The position numbers and the translations under genes were made by a program. The notes under the pieces are model-generated. The model was not told the DNA's origin. It saw nothing but the letters and a program-made list of their open reading frames with translations, and did no database searches. A DNA stretch of 64,000 nucleotides from Pseudofabraea citricarpa (taxonomy: Eukaryota; Ascomycota; Leotiomycetes; Helotiales; Dermateaceae), in the NCBI GenBank assembly GCA_029641185.1, contig JAPWGK010000002.1, positions 2,728,001 to 2,792,000 of the forward strand. The letters run 5' to 3'. Position 1 is the first letter of the stretch; each line of letters begins with the position of its first letter. Below, one piece after another: positions 46,686-57,816 of this stretch.

Positions 46686-49600
46686 TCAAATATTTTGTGG
46701 ACTGTATTCATCAATGACGCTCCTCGGCTTTCGAAAGGTCCCTAACGATTCATATTCAATATCGTCCATTCCGAATCCTTTCGGTCCTCCGATCTCCAAT
46801 CCTCGAGGCGTCGAGGTCCACTTCTCTGATGCTACAATTCCAATGACGATTACCAACAGTCCATACCGATATTCTGGGGTGCCAATAGCCTCCCCATCTT
46901 GAGCGTCAATGACACAAATGAGATCTGGCACAGAAGCAATAACCTAAAAAAGACTGGTTAGCAAAGGGTATAAAATCAAAGGCAAATTACGAAACCAAGT
47001 ACTTTTTCTGAGCCATCAGGATTCTCTCGAATCGCCAAAATATTCTCATTCTTGAATGGAATCTTCAGCCTCTCCTTGTTCCCAGTACCACTACCATCCT
47101 GTTTCCCATCCGTATTTTCAATAATCACCTCGCCATAAACATGACCCATTCTCAATGTCCTCTCTACCCCAACAATCTTCCCTTTGAAGAGAACCTTGGC
47201 AGATTCGTTCCCGCCTACTGCGCTGATAATTGATTCGGCAACGGTATCGATCTGGTTCGTCTGTCGCGCGAGAGCAACAGCTCTACCAATCCGCCAAGAA
47301 AGCGAAATGGTATGTTCGACGACCCAACTCTTAGTGTTCTTACCAGATACAGGGCCCTTCGCGCAAGCGACGTGCGAACCCATCTGTGAAAGTGCTGCGC
47401 GAAATGCTCGCTCCACCATTAGCTCGCTTGTCGCTTGTGTCATGAACTAGTCACCACCTTAGTGAAAAGATTTCTTATGACATTAGGAAGGAAGATATAC
47501 CATCACGTTCCCGTTACCGTCGCAGATTGTCGAGGGTAGGAATACGGGCTTCGTCTCGAATACTACTGGTGTCGTCTGCCATGCTACGGGATATGCCCGT
47601 CCCATCCAGTCACCGTCCACGGTTGGGATGTTCATGTTTGTCGATGCACCGAGTATCATACCTTGGAGGCCATTTCCTCCACCGATCTCCAATGCAATCA
47701 CCGCATTGGGTTTCACGCCCATATATTTATACAACTCGTTCTGCGATTGCATCATTCTGATAAACTGTCAGTATAACCTCTGTGAAAAGTATATTTGTCA
47801 ACTTACTCGTCACCAGGTAATTTCTCGATCGAAACTGTCGGTGAACCTTTTCCACCACCGCAGGCAACTAAATCGTCGTCTTGAAGATCATCGGGTGAAA
47901 TGACCCTTACGATCCCTCCACTTCTCATGATCTGTCGAAGTCGAAGCATGTGGCTATATGGTGAGCCTCCACCACCTGTGCCGAGAATATAACATCCCGT
48001 GGTGATCCAGGATAAGTCGGTTTCTGAGATAATCCACTCTCGGCCTTCGATACAAGGCTTGTAATTCAAGATGTCTATCTCTTGTACTATAACATCTTGC
48101 TTTGCCGATTCATTGCTCTGAGTCTTCTCAAATTCTGCCATGTCTTCCTCCTCTAGATCTTCTGTTGCAGACGCTTGCATTTCAGAGGTCGTTTCTCGAC
48201 CAAAATCAAAGTCTCCTACAGCTTTAACGATGAATCTTGATTTATTGGCGATATATTGCAAAGGGATGTGATCCATCTCTACTACTTCGACTGTCTCTCT
48301 CTTCGCGCCATTGCTTACTGCTTTTTCGACGGCTCGAAGCGAGATTTCTTTCATGACTTCCGTAGAAGTCTTCGTTTCGGTGCTCTCAATCGTATCAATG
48401 ATACCACTAACCCGTGCAGTTGCAGCTCCGATCGCGTTTGCAACTCCAGACCACCGAGGCTTAACAACTTTACTTGCTCCTGCAAGTTCGTCTGGAGCAA
48501 GGACAGCTCCTCCGCCGACTAGTAAAACAGGTATGTCATCTGCAGAAGTCTTCATCGTATCGATGACTCGCTCCAACATGCTTTTCACTACAGCTTTGAA
48601 TTCAGGAAGATTACTCTCTACTGACGCCGCTACAATCAAGGCTCGGTCTCCAATATCCGATTCTGGGTTCGCAAGGACCGTGTAATCTGTGGCCGTAGCC
48701 ACGCTTCCCCCGAACACAATTGCTTTCGTCGGGAGTTGATAGCCGACACTATCAGGTCCAATAGTCAAAACTCCGTCTTTTTCTTTCCGCACGATGGATC
48801 CTCCGCCCAGGCCGATGCTGCGCACGTCCGGATATGAGAAATTTGTTCTCACGCCAGAGATCTCGCTGAATGCTGCCGCTTGCCTCGGGAACCCATTCGC
48901 CATCAGGAGACCGACATCAGTTGTCGTGCCGCCGATATCCACTACCATCATGGCTTCTTTGACTTCGTTCTGCGTTAAGAAAGCAGCTCCTCGCATACTG
49001 TTCGTCGGCCCACTCGAGAAGGTCCTAATAGGTAGTTGAGCAGCCGCACTCGCGAGCAGAATGGTTCCATCATTCTGCGTGATGAATACCGGACAGCTGA
49101 GTTTCAACTTAGAAATAGCACTCTGAAAAGAAGCGATAGTCTTTCTTGCAAATGGTAAGATGGACGCATTTAAAATGGCGGCATTTTCTCGCTCCAGAAA
49201 ACCCAGATTTGCAACTTCTTTCGAGGTTACCACATCCACGCCGGGATATGCATCCCTTATGATATCAGCCGCCCGCTCTTCCTGTCTATACAGGATATCC
49301 ACGGGGCTGAAGATCCCTGCGACTACTATACTCTTGATCCCTTTCTCTCTGATAATGTCCACCTCTCTCCGAATTTCCGCCTCGTCGATATCAGAGATCA
49401 GACTGCCATCGACTTCCAAGCCACCGCTCACAAGGCAGAAATAGCCACAGATCAGCTCTCTCAATTTTGGGGGCCAATCCACACACGGCGGGACGTCTCT
49501 GGAGAAGGGCCCACAGAGGCGAATGACAGCTACGCGAGCCAGGCGCGCTCGATCCATCTCGACGACGGCATTGATGAAATGCGTCGTTCCGATTGTGACG

Positions 49601-49877
49601 CTTGCTACGTCTTCTGGTGCGATGTCCAGCGCTGCGCTGGCGCTCTGCGAAAACATGGCCCGGATGCACGCGTTTATCCCCTCGCTTGGGTTTCCCGTCG
49701 TCGAGGCTTTGTGCCATGATAGGATTCCCCGGTCTGGTGTTCTCGATTGGTTGGGGTCGAGGATCACCCCGTCGGTGTTCGTGCTGTGAGGATTTGTTAG
49801 AGGATAGCAGTTAAAGCAAGAATGGGGTCTTTTTACCCGCCGACGTCGACGCCGATTCTTAGGTAGGGAGTTTTCAT
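46686..49877 (-). CDS. Hydantoinase/oxoprolinase-DUF917 fusion protein
   Basis: Five exons (49877-49837, 49783-47807, 47756-47501, 47446-46991, 46943-46686) close to 995 aa. The N-terminal two thirds is a HyuA-type ATP-dependent hydrolase: the first phosphate loop is split by intron 1 (IGVDVGG then TNTDGVI), followed by GTTHFINAVVEMDRARLARV, ENAAILNASILPFARKTI, the second ATP motif MMVVDIGGTTTDVGLLMANG, and IGLGGGSIVRKEKDG. The C-terminal third is DUF917: SWITTGCYILGTGGGGSPYS, VIALEIGGGNGLQGMILGAS, PTVDGDWMGRAYP. In bacteria these two parts are often separate neighbouring genes; in fungi the fusion is common. It probably opens a cyclic amide (hydantoin or oxoproline-like) in the cytosol; the true substrate is unknown. 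The gene converges with the glucosyltransferase, with 196 bp between stops. Confidence 0.92.
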
Positions 49878-51333
49878 CTTGGATTGTCAGGCTCCTTCTA
49901 GAAACAAGCACAGCGAGGGGAAGGAATTCTAAATTATGGTTTGTGTTTGCAAGGCAATAGTGATGTGAAGATGTGGTACAAATTGGGCTATCAGACACGT
50001 GATAACGGATATCTCCCACTTTTGGAAACACTAAGGTGGTATTTTTGAGGCTCTACCCACTGATATGTGTCCGAGTTGGCCGATCTAATCTTCAAGTAAA
50101 AGTGGTACTTGAAAAGCCGCCAGTTTTAAAACTCGTAACTCGTCGCTAATCCACGTTAGCTCGCTTAATATCAGCTATGAACAAGGACGAGTCGAGCATA
50201 AATATTTGATTTTATATCTCCGACTAATTTAACACCTAAAGAGCTTGCAGGACATGTAGTGTTTATAAATTTCAATGCTCCTTGGTATTCTCACGCCAGT
50301 TTAATAATCAAAAACATAAAGTGGCTCTATCCTCACGGACTTTTAATCTTTTTTCACTGCGCACGGCTGCCACGCCTGGTTATAAAAAGTCATCGGCATA
50401 GGAGAGCTTTACTGCACCAAGGCCTTGCAAATCATAAAACCATTTGAAGATCCCAATGAGGCAGAGGTGCTCCTCATACGCGACATTTTTGCAGTTGAAG
50501 TCTACGCACAGACGTAGAATTCTTGGATATAGCATGGTCATACCAAAAGATAGGGTTTTAAATATCCTGTTGCCAGTTGTAGTTCTGTTGTCAATTATTT
50601 GCGAATATATTTAGAGAGTAGCACACGTCTCCTTGGCAGCGGTCGTTTTGCCGAGTGCAGGAATTGCTTTGGGCCATTTAGCAAAGCGGAGCAAAGATTT
50701 TGCGGCTATGTACTTTTCTAGCCTGTGAGTTCACCTGTTGAGTTGACCACTTCAACTTTGTTCATACAGTACAGTCCAGATTTAATGACTGACTATCTAG
50801 GTCTTTTTAAGGTCTGGCAACACAGAAAGTTTTAGTCTTCAGTTTCGTGGGTAATTCTCTCATTACATGGTTTGGGTTTGGATTCTTCGAATGATAGTTA
50901 CGTCTAGAATAGTCTTTTCGTTAAAGCACTCCAGTCTTCCCAATCAATCATACCTTGCTAAATCTTATGTCACGCATGAGATTTGGGAATATTTCCTGTC
51001 ACTTATGGTAGTAATCAAGGAGTTGTTTGTATTTTCTATTGATGTATTCATCTGAGATAGATGAGATTACTCATACTACCAGTGAATTCAAAAGGCTGAG
51101 TTGCGAGTTGTCCTAAGAATAAAACCATGGTAAAAAGTACCGCTTTCTACAGTCTCCAATGAAAGGGTAGCGAATCCCATAAATATACCTCCCGACCAAT
51201 AAAGAGTGAGTGGAGGGTCATGACCTATTAAATATCAGTCTCATAGATAATTACCCTAGAAGGGCTCATAAATTAGACTTACCCAATCCCAAGAATAAAA
51301 ATAAAAATTACAAACTCAATACCTTCCTGCGCC
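49878..51333. other. Intergenic region, no gene seen
   Basis: About 1.45 kb between the hydantoinase-fusion start and the end of the Cys-rich secreted protein gene (both minus). AT-rich, with only short frames (for example 50259-50447 and 50867-51055) that show no family content. It should hold the hydantoinase promoter next to 49877. Confidence 0.6.
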
Positions 51334-51831
51334 TCATGCTTTCCACTTTTGCCGCCAGTCATACTGCCAATCATTCATGGTAGTACTGGGACTCAAAGGC
51401 GAAGCAGAAGCAGAAGTAGAAGCACAAGCGGTAACATCCGACTTGCACAAGCAAGGTCGACATACTCCACAGCAACAACATCCTTTCGCGCGTCTCCCAT
51501 CTCGCATCATGAGCGTAACCGAGCCATTTTCGGGATTTCCCTCGTAAACACCATCATATGCGTGCTCGTGAGTCGACACGCGTTTCTCTATAGGGATAAT
51601 GATGCCAAATTTGGGGACTTTCAGGATTGGCAGAGGCTCTGGATGTCCACAGGTACCGCACGTATTGCAACGGCCGCAGCAGCAGCAGCCTGGAACTTGG
51701 CGCTTGCTGGTATCTTCTGGAGAGACAGCTAAGGTGCGGGTGACTGTGTTTGTTGTTCGGGTTGCAGGAATAGCAATGCCGCTGATGATGGTTATGTACA
51801 CCAACAGCAATAGAAGGAGGACTTTCTGCAT
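51334..51831 (-). CDS. Secreted Cys-rich protein with paired CCCCG motifs
   Basis: Single-exon protein of 165 aa starting at the ATG at 51831, where a clear signal peptide begins (MQKVLLLLLLVYITIISGIA). The frame upstream lacks such a signal and reads like leader sequence. The mature part has 15 cysteines in two clusters: CCCCGRCNTCGTCG (residues 49-62) and CCCCGVCRPCLC (118-129). Dibasic sites KR at 43-44 and 83-84 and RR at 113-114 surround the first cluster and precede the second, as in Kex2-processed precursors. Between the clusters lies a hydrophobic segment, VPKFGIIIPIE, and a polar one. The tail is Ser/Thr-rich and ends DWQYDWRQKWKA. I recognise no family. A metal-binding secreted protein or a candidate effector are both possible; neither is shown. 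Confidence 0.7.
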   Translation of the reverse strand: MQKVLLLLLLVYITIISGIAIPATRTTNTVTRTLAVSPEDTSKRQVPGCCCCGRCNTCGTCGHPEPLPILKVPKFGIIIPIEKRVSTHEHAYDGVYEGNPENGSVTLMMRDGRRAKGCCCCGVCRPCLCKSDVTACASTSASASPLSPSTTMNDWQYDWRQKWKA

Positions 51832-52202
51832 CAAATGGTGGGTTCGTAGGTTGGTAATACGACGCAATACCTTTAGTCTTGTTATTAATCTAGGGTAATG
51901 AATGTATGTAAGGTTGTAATTGGTTTGCGTTGTGGTTGATTGAGTATTGAATGTTGTGGTTGAGTGGTAAGTGTATTTGGATCGAAGCCAATGTTCGAGT
52001 CTATTTATGCATACTCGGAGCCCATTCACTCGACCACATTTGCTGTGAATCAGCCAGGTCACGGGTAAAATGAATATTGTTCCCTTCAGCAAAAGATGTC
52101 AAGGATAGAACGATTGATGATATTGATTTTCAGCGCGCATAATTACCATGAAAATGATTGTTGGGCATGACCCTAGAAAAGCTGATACAGTATCAAATCA
52201 AC
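51832..52202. other. Short intergenic region
   Basis: 371 bp between the start of the Cys-rich secreted protein gene and the end of the GNAT gene, both minus. It contains TTGAGTATTGAATGTTGTGG-like A/T- and G-rich text, probably leader and promoter of the secreted protein. No gene seen. Confidence 0.5.
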
Positions 52203-52976
52203 TTAAGAGATGCCACGCAGTCTTTGAAACATTCCAACGTGCATTATACCCTCTTCGTCCCATTTGCCCATGCCGTCGTCAACCTCGAATCCCCATTTCT
52301 CCCAGACTTTGGCAACTGGCTCCTGAGAATGCACACAGAGCAAACCTTTCCATACTGGAATATCTTCCACTTTCTCTGCACCTAGTTGTTCCATTCCCCA
52401 TTTCTCAACCGAGGGGTTGAAGTAGGTTGGATTCTGTCTGGCCCATGCAACTGCAGTATTTACCAGCATACCTGCAATCTTATGTCCTCGAAACTCCGGT
52501 ATCACAGCCAGTCTTCCAAGCTTGATATATGGTTCTTTCCCATCATGAAACGTCGTCTCGCGGTCGGTGATGTATTTTGGGGCCGTTGAAAGGATTGTTC
52601 CGTCGTATGTGTTGACCGATCCTGGCTTTGGATGTGGTTCATGTGGAAAGGGAACAAGTCGGATAGTGCCAATAGGTACTGTTTCGGTAATGCTCTGCTT
52701 ACGCTTGAGTATGTTGCCACTGGCATCAGTTTCTTCCGCCTGGATAGGTGTATTGACAGAGGCATACACCACCCAGTGACAAGATCGATGGTCATCTGCA
52801 TCAAACTCGTTGGCAAGGGGAACGCCTTGTTCCTTGACGTAAACCTCCTCTCTCACTTCCATAGCATCCCTGAAGACCTTGGGGACTGTAGATGCTTGCT
52901 GTGCGGGAGGGAGATCGGCTTTGTAGACGTCCAGGTTGGTAGGTCCCTGGAAGGAAATGAACGGAGTTCCAGACAT
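52203..52976 (-). CDS. GNAT family N-acetyltransferase
   Basis: Single-exon protein of 257 aa. The start is the ATG at 52976 (MSGTPFISFQGPTN); an in-frame ATG further upstream would add 12 residues. The fold is that of a GCN5-related acetyltransferase, moving acetyl from acetyl-CoA to an amine. Visible features: FRDAMEVREEVYVKEQGVPL, DADDHRSCHWVVYA, PIGTIRLVPFPHEPHPKPG, and the acetyl-CoA loop KLGRLAVIPEFRGHKIAGML, with RGHKIA in the R/Q-x-x-G-x-G/A position. The end contains VHSQEPVAKVWEKWGFEVDD and EGIMHVGMFQRL, the usual C-terminal strand. An insertion rich in charged residues (EETDASGNILKRKQSI) lies between strands. The substrate is unknown. It is divergent from the LHS1 gene. Confidence 0.88.
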   Translation of the reverse strand: MSGTPFISFQGPTNLDVYKADLPPAQQASTVPKVFRDAMEVREEVYVKEQGVPLANEFDADDHRSCHWVVYASVNTPIQAEETDASGNILKRKQSITETVPIGTIRLVPFPHEPHPKPGSVNTYDGTILSTAPKYITDRETTFHDGKEPYIKLGRLAVIPEFRGHKIAGMLVNTAVAWARQNPTYFNPSVEKWGMEQLGAEKVEDIPVWKGLLCVHSQEPVAKVWEKWGFEVDDGMGKWDEEGIMHVGMFQRLRGIS

Positions 52977-53634
52977 GGCGAATATGCTTGAATAAGACAC
53001 ACTGTAGTCCAAAGTTATCGAGGGCGCAACTCAGTAGTGGAGTATTGTATGTAGGCTCTGGTAGATGCCAACAGTGAGCCGAATGCTCATCCTCAGTTGT
53101 TTATTTGTGTACGGTATGGCGTCTCTATGACTGCATAAAGACCCTGCAGGAGATCGGTCGCATATCAGAGCGTACTGTGTTATTAGCCGGTTGAGAAGTT
53201 AGTTTTTGGTAGCAATTTAGAAAGCGCGGCTTTCACGGGAGTCTCTTTACCAAGGAAAGGACTGCTGTTCAAACTTCAGAGATGATTGCGCGACAGTATG
53301 AGGGGTTTGAGTTGTTGTGGCTCGGAGATAAGGCGTCGTTGATGATCGGATCTGATGGCCGAGGGCTCCGGATCGCACGTGTGCTGTCTCCCACGTGATG
53401 ATGAGTATAGCTCACCGCCCGGCTGCCACTAAGCCCAGACGGTCGTTCTGCTTCGGCTTTCGAAAAGTGTCCTTTGGCAAGGGTGCGGGTACCGTCATAA
53501 CCATTTCGTCGTGCTTTACTGCCGCAACAAATTGTGGACAGATTCTATGTCTACTTACCACATATAAGTTCGGACCTTCATTCTTTGGATCCTGCTTCAC
53601 TCTTTTAGCGGTGCTTCAAAGTGAGCAATCGAAA
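52977..53634. promoter_or_regulatory. Divergent promoter, GNAT and LHS1, two CACGTG boxes
   Basis: The 658 bp between the two start codons hold both promoters. Two palindromic CACGTG boxes lie 16 bp apart at 53376-53381 and 53392-53397, about 240-260 bp before the LHS1 ATG. Boxes with an ACGTG core are bound by bHLH factors and by bZIP factors such as the unfolded-protein-response factor HAC1/XBP1; which applies here is inference. Confidence 0.5.
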
Positions 53635-56600
53635 ATGGCTTCTTTTAAAAGAACCAACATCTTATCCTCGCCAGTCCTAGCTATATTATGTCTTTTTTAC
53701 CTCTTCAGCTCCGCACTGGCTGCGTCTGCAGTTTTGGGCGTTGATCTTGGTACCGAATATATCAAGGCAGCTTTAGTCAAACCAGGTGTTCCTCTCGACA
53801 TTGTTCTTACCAAGGACTCTCGGCGCAAAGAACTCTCTGCCGTCACTTTTAAGCCTGCCAAAGAACCGAAGAGCGGCGCATTCCCAGAACGACTATACGG
53901 CTCAGACGCAGCAGCTCTAGCTGCACGATTCCCTGGCGATGTCTACCCCAATCTGAAGACTCTCCTGGGTCTCCCTGCCGATAACTCCCTGGTCAGCGAG
54001 TGGGCCTCAAGACGGCCAGCTTTACAATTGGTAGCGGAAAAGACAAAGGGCACTGCTGCGTTCCGTAGCGGTGCTTTTGCCAACGACGAAGAGGCATGGA
54101 GCGTCGAGGAGATTTTGGCTATGGAATTGCAGAGCATTCAGAAAAATGCTGAAGCTTTGGCCGGTACAGGCAGCGTGGTGAAGGATTTGGTCATCACGGT
54201 GCCTCCATTCTACACAGCACAGGAGAAAAGAGCGGTTATACTCGCAGCCGATTTGGCAGGTCTTCGTGTTTTGGAATTGATCAGTGATGGATTGGCTGTC
54301 GGGTTGAACTACGCTACTAGCCGTCAATTTCCCAGCATTACCGAGGGAGCCTCTCCAGAATATCATCTGGTTTTCGACATGGGTGCTGGATCAACTAAGG
54401 CTACAATTTTGAAATTCCAGGGACGGACCGTCAAGGACGTTGGCAAATACAACAAGACTATTCAAGAAGTCATCACTCTTGGCAGTGGATGGGATCGGAC
54501 ACTCGGAGGCGATGCTCTTAATGCAGTCATCGTCGATGACATGATTGCACAATTTATTGAATCGCCTGCAGCCAAAAAGCAATCAATCACAGCCGAAGCT
54601 GTCAAGGCCCACGGACGTGCTTCAGCAAAGCTTTGGAAAGAGGCCGAAAGAGTGAGACAAGTCCTTAGCGCAAATGCGAATACCCAAGCCGGCTTCGAAG
54701 GATTATACGAAGATGTTGATTTCAGATATAAACTTACTCGTGCGGACTTCGAAAAGATGACCGAATCCTTTGCCGCTCGTGTTGGCGTTGCCATTCAAAA
54801 GGCACTTGATGTAGCAGATCTTGAAATCAAAGATCTTAATTCTGTCATTCTTCACGGCGGTGCTATTCGTACACCGTTTGTTCAGAAGGAGCTTGAAAAG
54901 TTTGTTGGTAACCCAGAAAAAGTTCGCAGCAATGTGAACTCCGATGAGGCTGCCGTTTTTGGTGCAGGTTTCCGTGGTGCCGGACTCAGCCCAAGCTTCA
55001 GAGTGAAGGATATCAGAGCGATTGATGTAGCTCAGTATGCGGCTGGTATCAAGTGGATTAACCTTGATGAGAAACCCCAACACCAAAGATTGTGGCAGCC
55101 CACATCAGCTGTCGGTGCTGAAAAGCAATATTCTTTCAAGAATCAGAAGGACTTCGACATCTTGTTCTATCAACATGTCCCATCTTCGGAGAATGTATCT
55201 CCTGGCTCAGCTGAGAAGGAACTGGTAAAAATCACTACTCAAAATCTGACCGAGTCTGTGGATCTTGTGAAGGAGAAGTTTGGTTGCGAAAACCACCAGA
55301 TTTTGTTCAAGCTCAGCACTAGACTTAGCCCAAGCAATGGCGAAGTTGAGATTTTGAAGCTTTTCGTAGAGTGCGAGCATGAAGTTTCCGAAGATGGCGG
55401 ATCAATGGTTGACAGCGTCAAGGGTCTTTTTGGCTTCGGCAAGAAGGATCAAGTACCGCTATCGGAAGGTGAGCAAGAGCCGGTCGAAACAATAAGCGCC
55501 GAAAGCTCCACAACATCGACTACATCTTCAACTAGCACAAGCTCCTCTACTTCGTCAAAGGCTTCAGCATCCGCCAAGGACCCCAAGGCAAAGCCAACAA
55601 AGAAGATCGAAATTGTCCCCGTCAAGTATGTGACTGAGATTAAGGGCTCTGTAGAATTGCCTAAAACTGAGGTCCGCCGTATGAAAGACCGAATTGTGGC
55701 TTTCGAAGACTCTGATCGTTCCCAAAAGTTAAGGGAAGAGGCATTGAATCAACTTGAGGGCTTCACATACAAGGCTAGAGACCTACTCGACAACTCTGAT
55801 TTTGTCGCAGCATCGACAGAGGCTGAGAGAACTAGCCTTGAAGCCAAAGCCAAAGCAGCCAGTGACTGGATCTATTCAGGTGGCGCAGATGCCAGCAGAG
55901 AAGAACTGAAAGCTCGTCTTAAGGAGATGAGGGACATCACCACTCCTGTCGAGAAGCGAAAGGAAGAAGCAGCTCTACGACCAGAAGAGATCAAGACAAT
56001 CCAAAAAGTTTTGGAGGATACCAAAAACACTATCGCGGGTATCAAAGATCAGATTAAGAAAGATGAAGAAGCTGCTTCTTCCTTCTCTGCTAAAGCAAGC
56101 TCCTCCACAGAAACTCCTGCTCCTTCTGCCAAGACGGAAGACGACTTTGATGGATTAGAAGATGAAGAGTCAACAAGCACAAGCACGGCAGCTCCAGAGC
56201 CAACCTTGGATCCTCCGATTTATACCGTGGAGGATATTAAAGCTCCACAGGCACTATATGATTCTGTTTCCATCTGGTTGGAGGAGAAGATTTCCGAGCA
56301 AGATAAGCTCCCTATAACAACAGATCCAGTGCTTCTTGTCAAGGACCTTGTCGCAAAAGCCCAAAGCTTGAGAGACATCAACAGAGATCTCATCATGAAG
56401 GCAATGAGACAAGCATCTTACAAGGCTAAGCCAAAGAAGACAACTAGCTCCAAAAAGGCTAAGTCTACAAAGGCCAAGAAGTCAAAGACTGCATCGGCAG
56501 ACAAGGCGAAGAGCACCGTCGACTTTAGCGATGATGGCATGCCTATCTTCAAGGTAGGTGAGAACCAAGAGATGCCCATTGAAGAGGAGATTTTGGCAGC

Positions 56601-56697
56601 TATGAAGGCACAGAAGGAGAAACACGCGGCAGATGAAAAGGCAAAGGCCTCAGAGGAGAAGAAGGAAGAGAAGACTCACATAGTCGATGAACTATGA
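53635..56697 (+). CDS. lhs1: ER-lumen Hsp70-like chaperone LHS1/HYOU1
   Basis: Single-exon protein of 1020 aa from the ATG at 53635. The frame is open upstream to another ATG, but the signal peptide (NILSSPVLAILCLFYLFSSALA) begins at this one. It is the Grp170-class chaperone that acts with BiP/Kar2 as nucleotide exchange factor and holdase in the ER. The ATPase motifs are visible: SAVLGVDLGTEYIKAALVKP, VKDLVITVPPFYTAQEKRAV, LELISDGLAVGLNYA, the second phosphate loop LVFDMGAGSTKATI and the adenosine motif VILHGGAIRTPFVQ. A substrate-binding region follows with a Ser/Thr-rich acidic insert (about 610-650) and a long helical C-terminus rich in Lys, Glu and Ala. The protein ends HIVDEL, so VDEL should act as an HDEL-type ER retrieval signal. 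Confidence 0.95.
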   Translation: MASFKRTNILSSPVLAILCLFYLFSSALAASAVLGVDLGTEYIKAALVKPGVPLDIVLTKDSRRKELSAVTFKPAKEPKSGAFPERLYGSDAAALAARFPGDVYPNLKTLLGLPADNSLVSEWASRRPALQLVAEKTKGTAAFRSGAFANDEEAWSVEEILAMELQSIQKNAEALAGTGSVVKDLVITVPPFYTAQEKRAVILAADLAGLRVLELISDGLAVGLNYATSRQFPSITEGASPEYHLVFDMGAGSTKATILKFQGRTVKDVGKYNKTIQEVITLGSGWDRTLGGDALNAVIVDDMIAQFIESPAAKKQSITAEAVKAHGRASAKLWKEAERVRQVLSANANTQAGFEGLYEDVDFRYKLTRADFEKMTESFAARVGVAIQKALDVADLEIKDLNSVILHGGAIRTPFVQKELEKFVGNPEKVRSNVNSDEAAVFGAGFRGAGLSPSFRVKDIRAIDVAQYAAGIKWINLDEKPQHQRLWQPTSAVGAEKQYSFKNQKDFDILFYQHVPSSENVSPGSAEKELVKITTQNLTESVDLVKEKFGCENHQILFKLSTRLSPSNGEVEILKLFVECEHEVSEDGGSMVDSVKGLFGFGKKDQVPLSEGEQEPVETISAESSTTSTTSSTSTSSSTSSKASASAKDPKAKPTKKIEIVPVKYVTEIKGSVELPKTEVRRMKDRIVAFEDSDRSQKLREEALNQLEGFTYKARDLLDNSDFVAASTEAERTSLEAKAKAASDWIYSGGADASREELKARLKEMRDITTPVEKRKEEAALRPEEIKTIQKVLEDTKNTIAGIKDQIKKDEEAASSFSAKASSSTETPAPSAKTEDDFDGLEDEESTSTSTAAPEPTLDPPIYTVEDIKAPQALYDSVSIWLEEKISEQDKLPITTDPVLLVKDLVAKAQSLRDINRDLIMKAMRQASYKAKPKKTTSSKKAKSTKAKKSKTASADKAKSTVDFSDDGMPIFKVGENQEMPIEEEILAAMKAQKEKHAADEKAKASEEKKEEKTHIVDEL

Positions 56698-57816
56698 GCT
56701 AGATTTGTATTGTAGACTTGGTGTTTTGGTTGCATTTCAGCGTGGTGGTGGTACATATCCAAAGAATATATCACATAAGCTCTTTCTATTTCCGTATTTC
56801 TGTTCTTAAGGTGTGCACTCTGTTGAAATTACCACAAGCAGCACATAACTGATTTAGCATATCTAAAAGCCAGGGTAAAAGTATAATTCCCCTAGAAAAC
56901 AAATTCCCTTTCGCACGTCGGCTAATCACCTTCATCTTAATTCAGACGGGACAGACATTAGACAGGGGACATTCTCTCCAAGAATCAACCACGATGTTCT
57001 CTACCAGCTCTCATCCCTTCCCTCCAGCATAGAAGTCCACAAGGCTAGAAATCACATGTCGATCGAGATGGGTTAATAAGGCTGTGCCCGGAAGTGTGCC
57101 ATGAAGTATGCCTCCTTCCAAATTGTTCACCGAGACACGTCATATTCCTCACCGATACAACATAGCCACCTGATTCATGTTCTGCATACGCCCCCTCAGC
57201 AAACTTGTTACACAATATGCCTTGGGCTGCATTGGTATTGCGTGTCCTATTGGTCTTCTCGCTCGCCTCACTTTTTTTATCGGCGACGAAAAGAGATGGT
57301 TGCATATGCACAGATCTTACATCACATGGGGTGCTCTACGACCTCACATATATATCCTCCTTTTGTCTGCTCCTTTTCTCTTCTTTATTATCCTTCCACA
57401 GCCTTTGTACTACCAAAACACTTCCAGCATGATAGATCGAAAGATGTTTTATCAATTCAAACAAGAAGTCAGTCCTCTCCATAGCTCTACTTTTTGTCAG
57501 TCATTATCTTCGCCAAAACTTAGGGAGCTAACCAGATCAGGTACATTTGGTGGTACGTATCTTCCTTGGTTGGAGACGGCTTCTACATTTGCAGTTTCGG
57601 AGGATGTCTTCCTTCGTGTTCTTGGTGCACCTTCATTTGAAGAACTATTGCCATCTGAGAAACCTGGCCGCAAAATATCCTTTCCATTCCACGAGTCAAA
57701 ATCCTATGCACTCGTAAGTCTTAAATCTCAAGATAGCCTTTACACTGATTGTTCGGGATTTTCTATAACACACCTTAGATTCAAGCATTTTTTCGGAGCC
57801 TTTTCATAACGATTTT
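56698..57816. other. Intergenic region before zinc-cluster gene
   Basis: About 1.1 kb. The first 300 bp are LHS1 3' sequence. A 210-codon ATG-initiated frame at 57177-57809 has two hydrophobic stretches but no family resemblance and ends just before the next gene; I treat it as non-coding leader/promoter sequence. T- and C-rich tracts near 57350-57420 fit a fungal promoter. Confidence 0.5.

Noticed and set aside
57177..57809. 210-codon ATG-started frame with two hydrophobic stretches
   Set aside because: No family resemblance; it lies in the leader/promoter of the zinc-cluster gene and looks like T/C-rich non-coding sequence.
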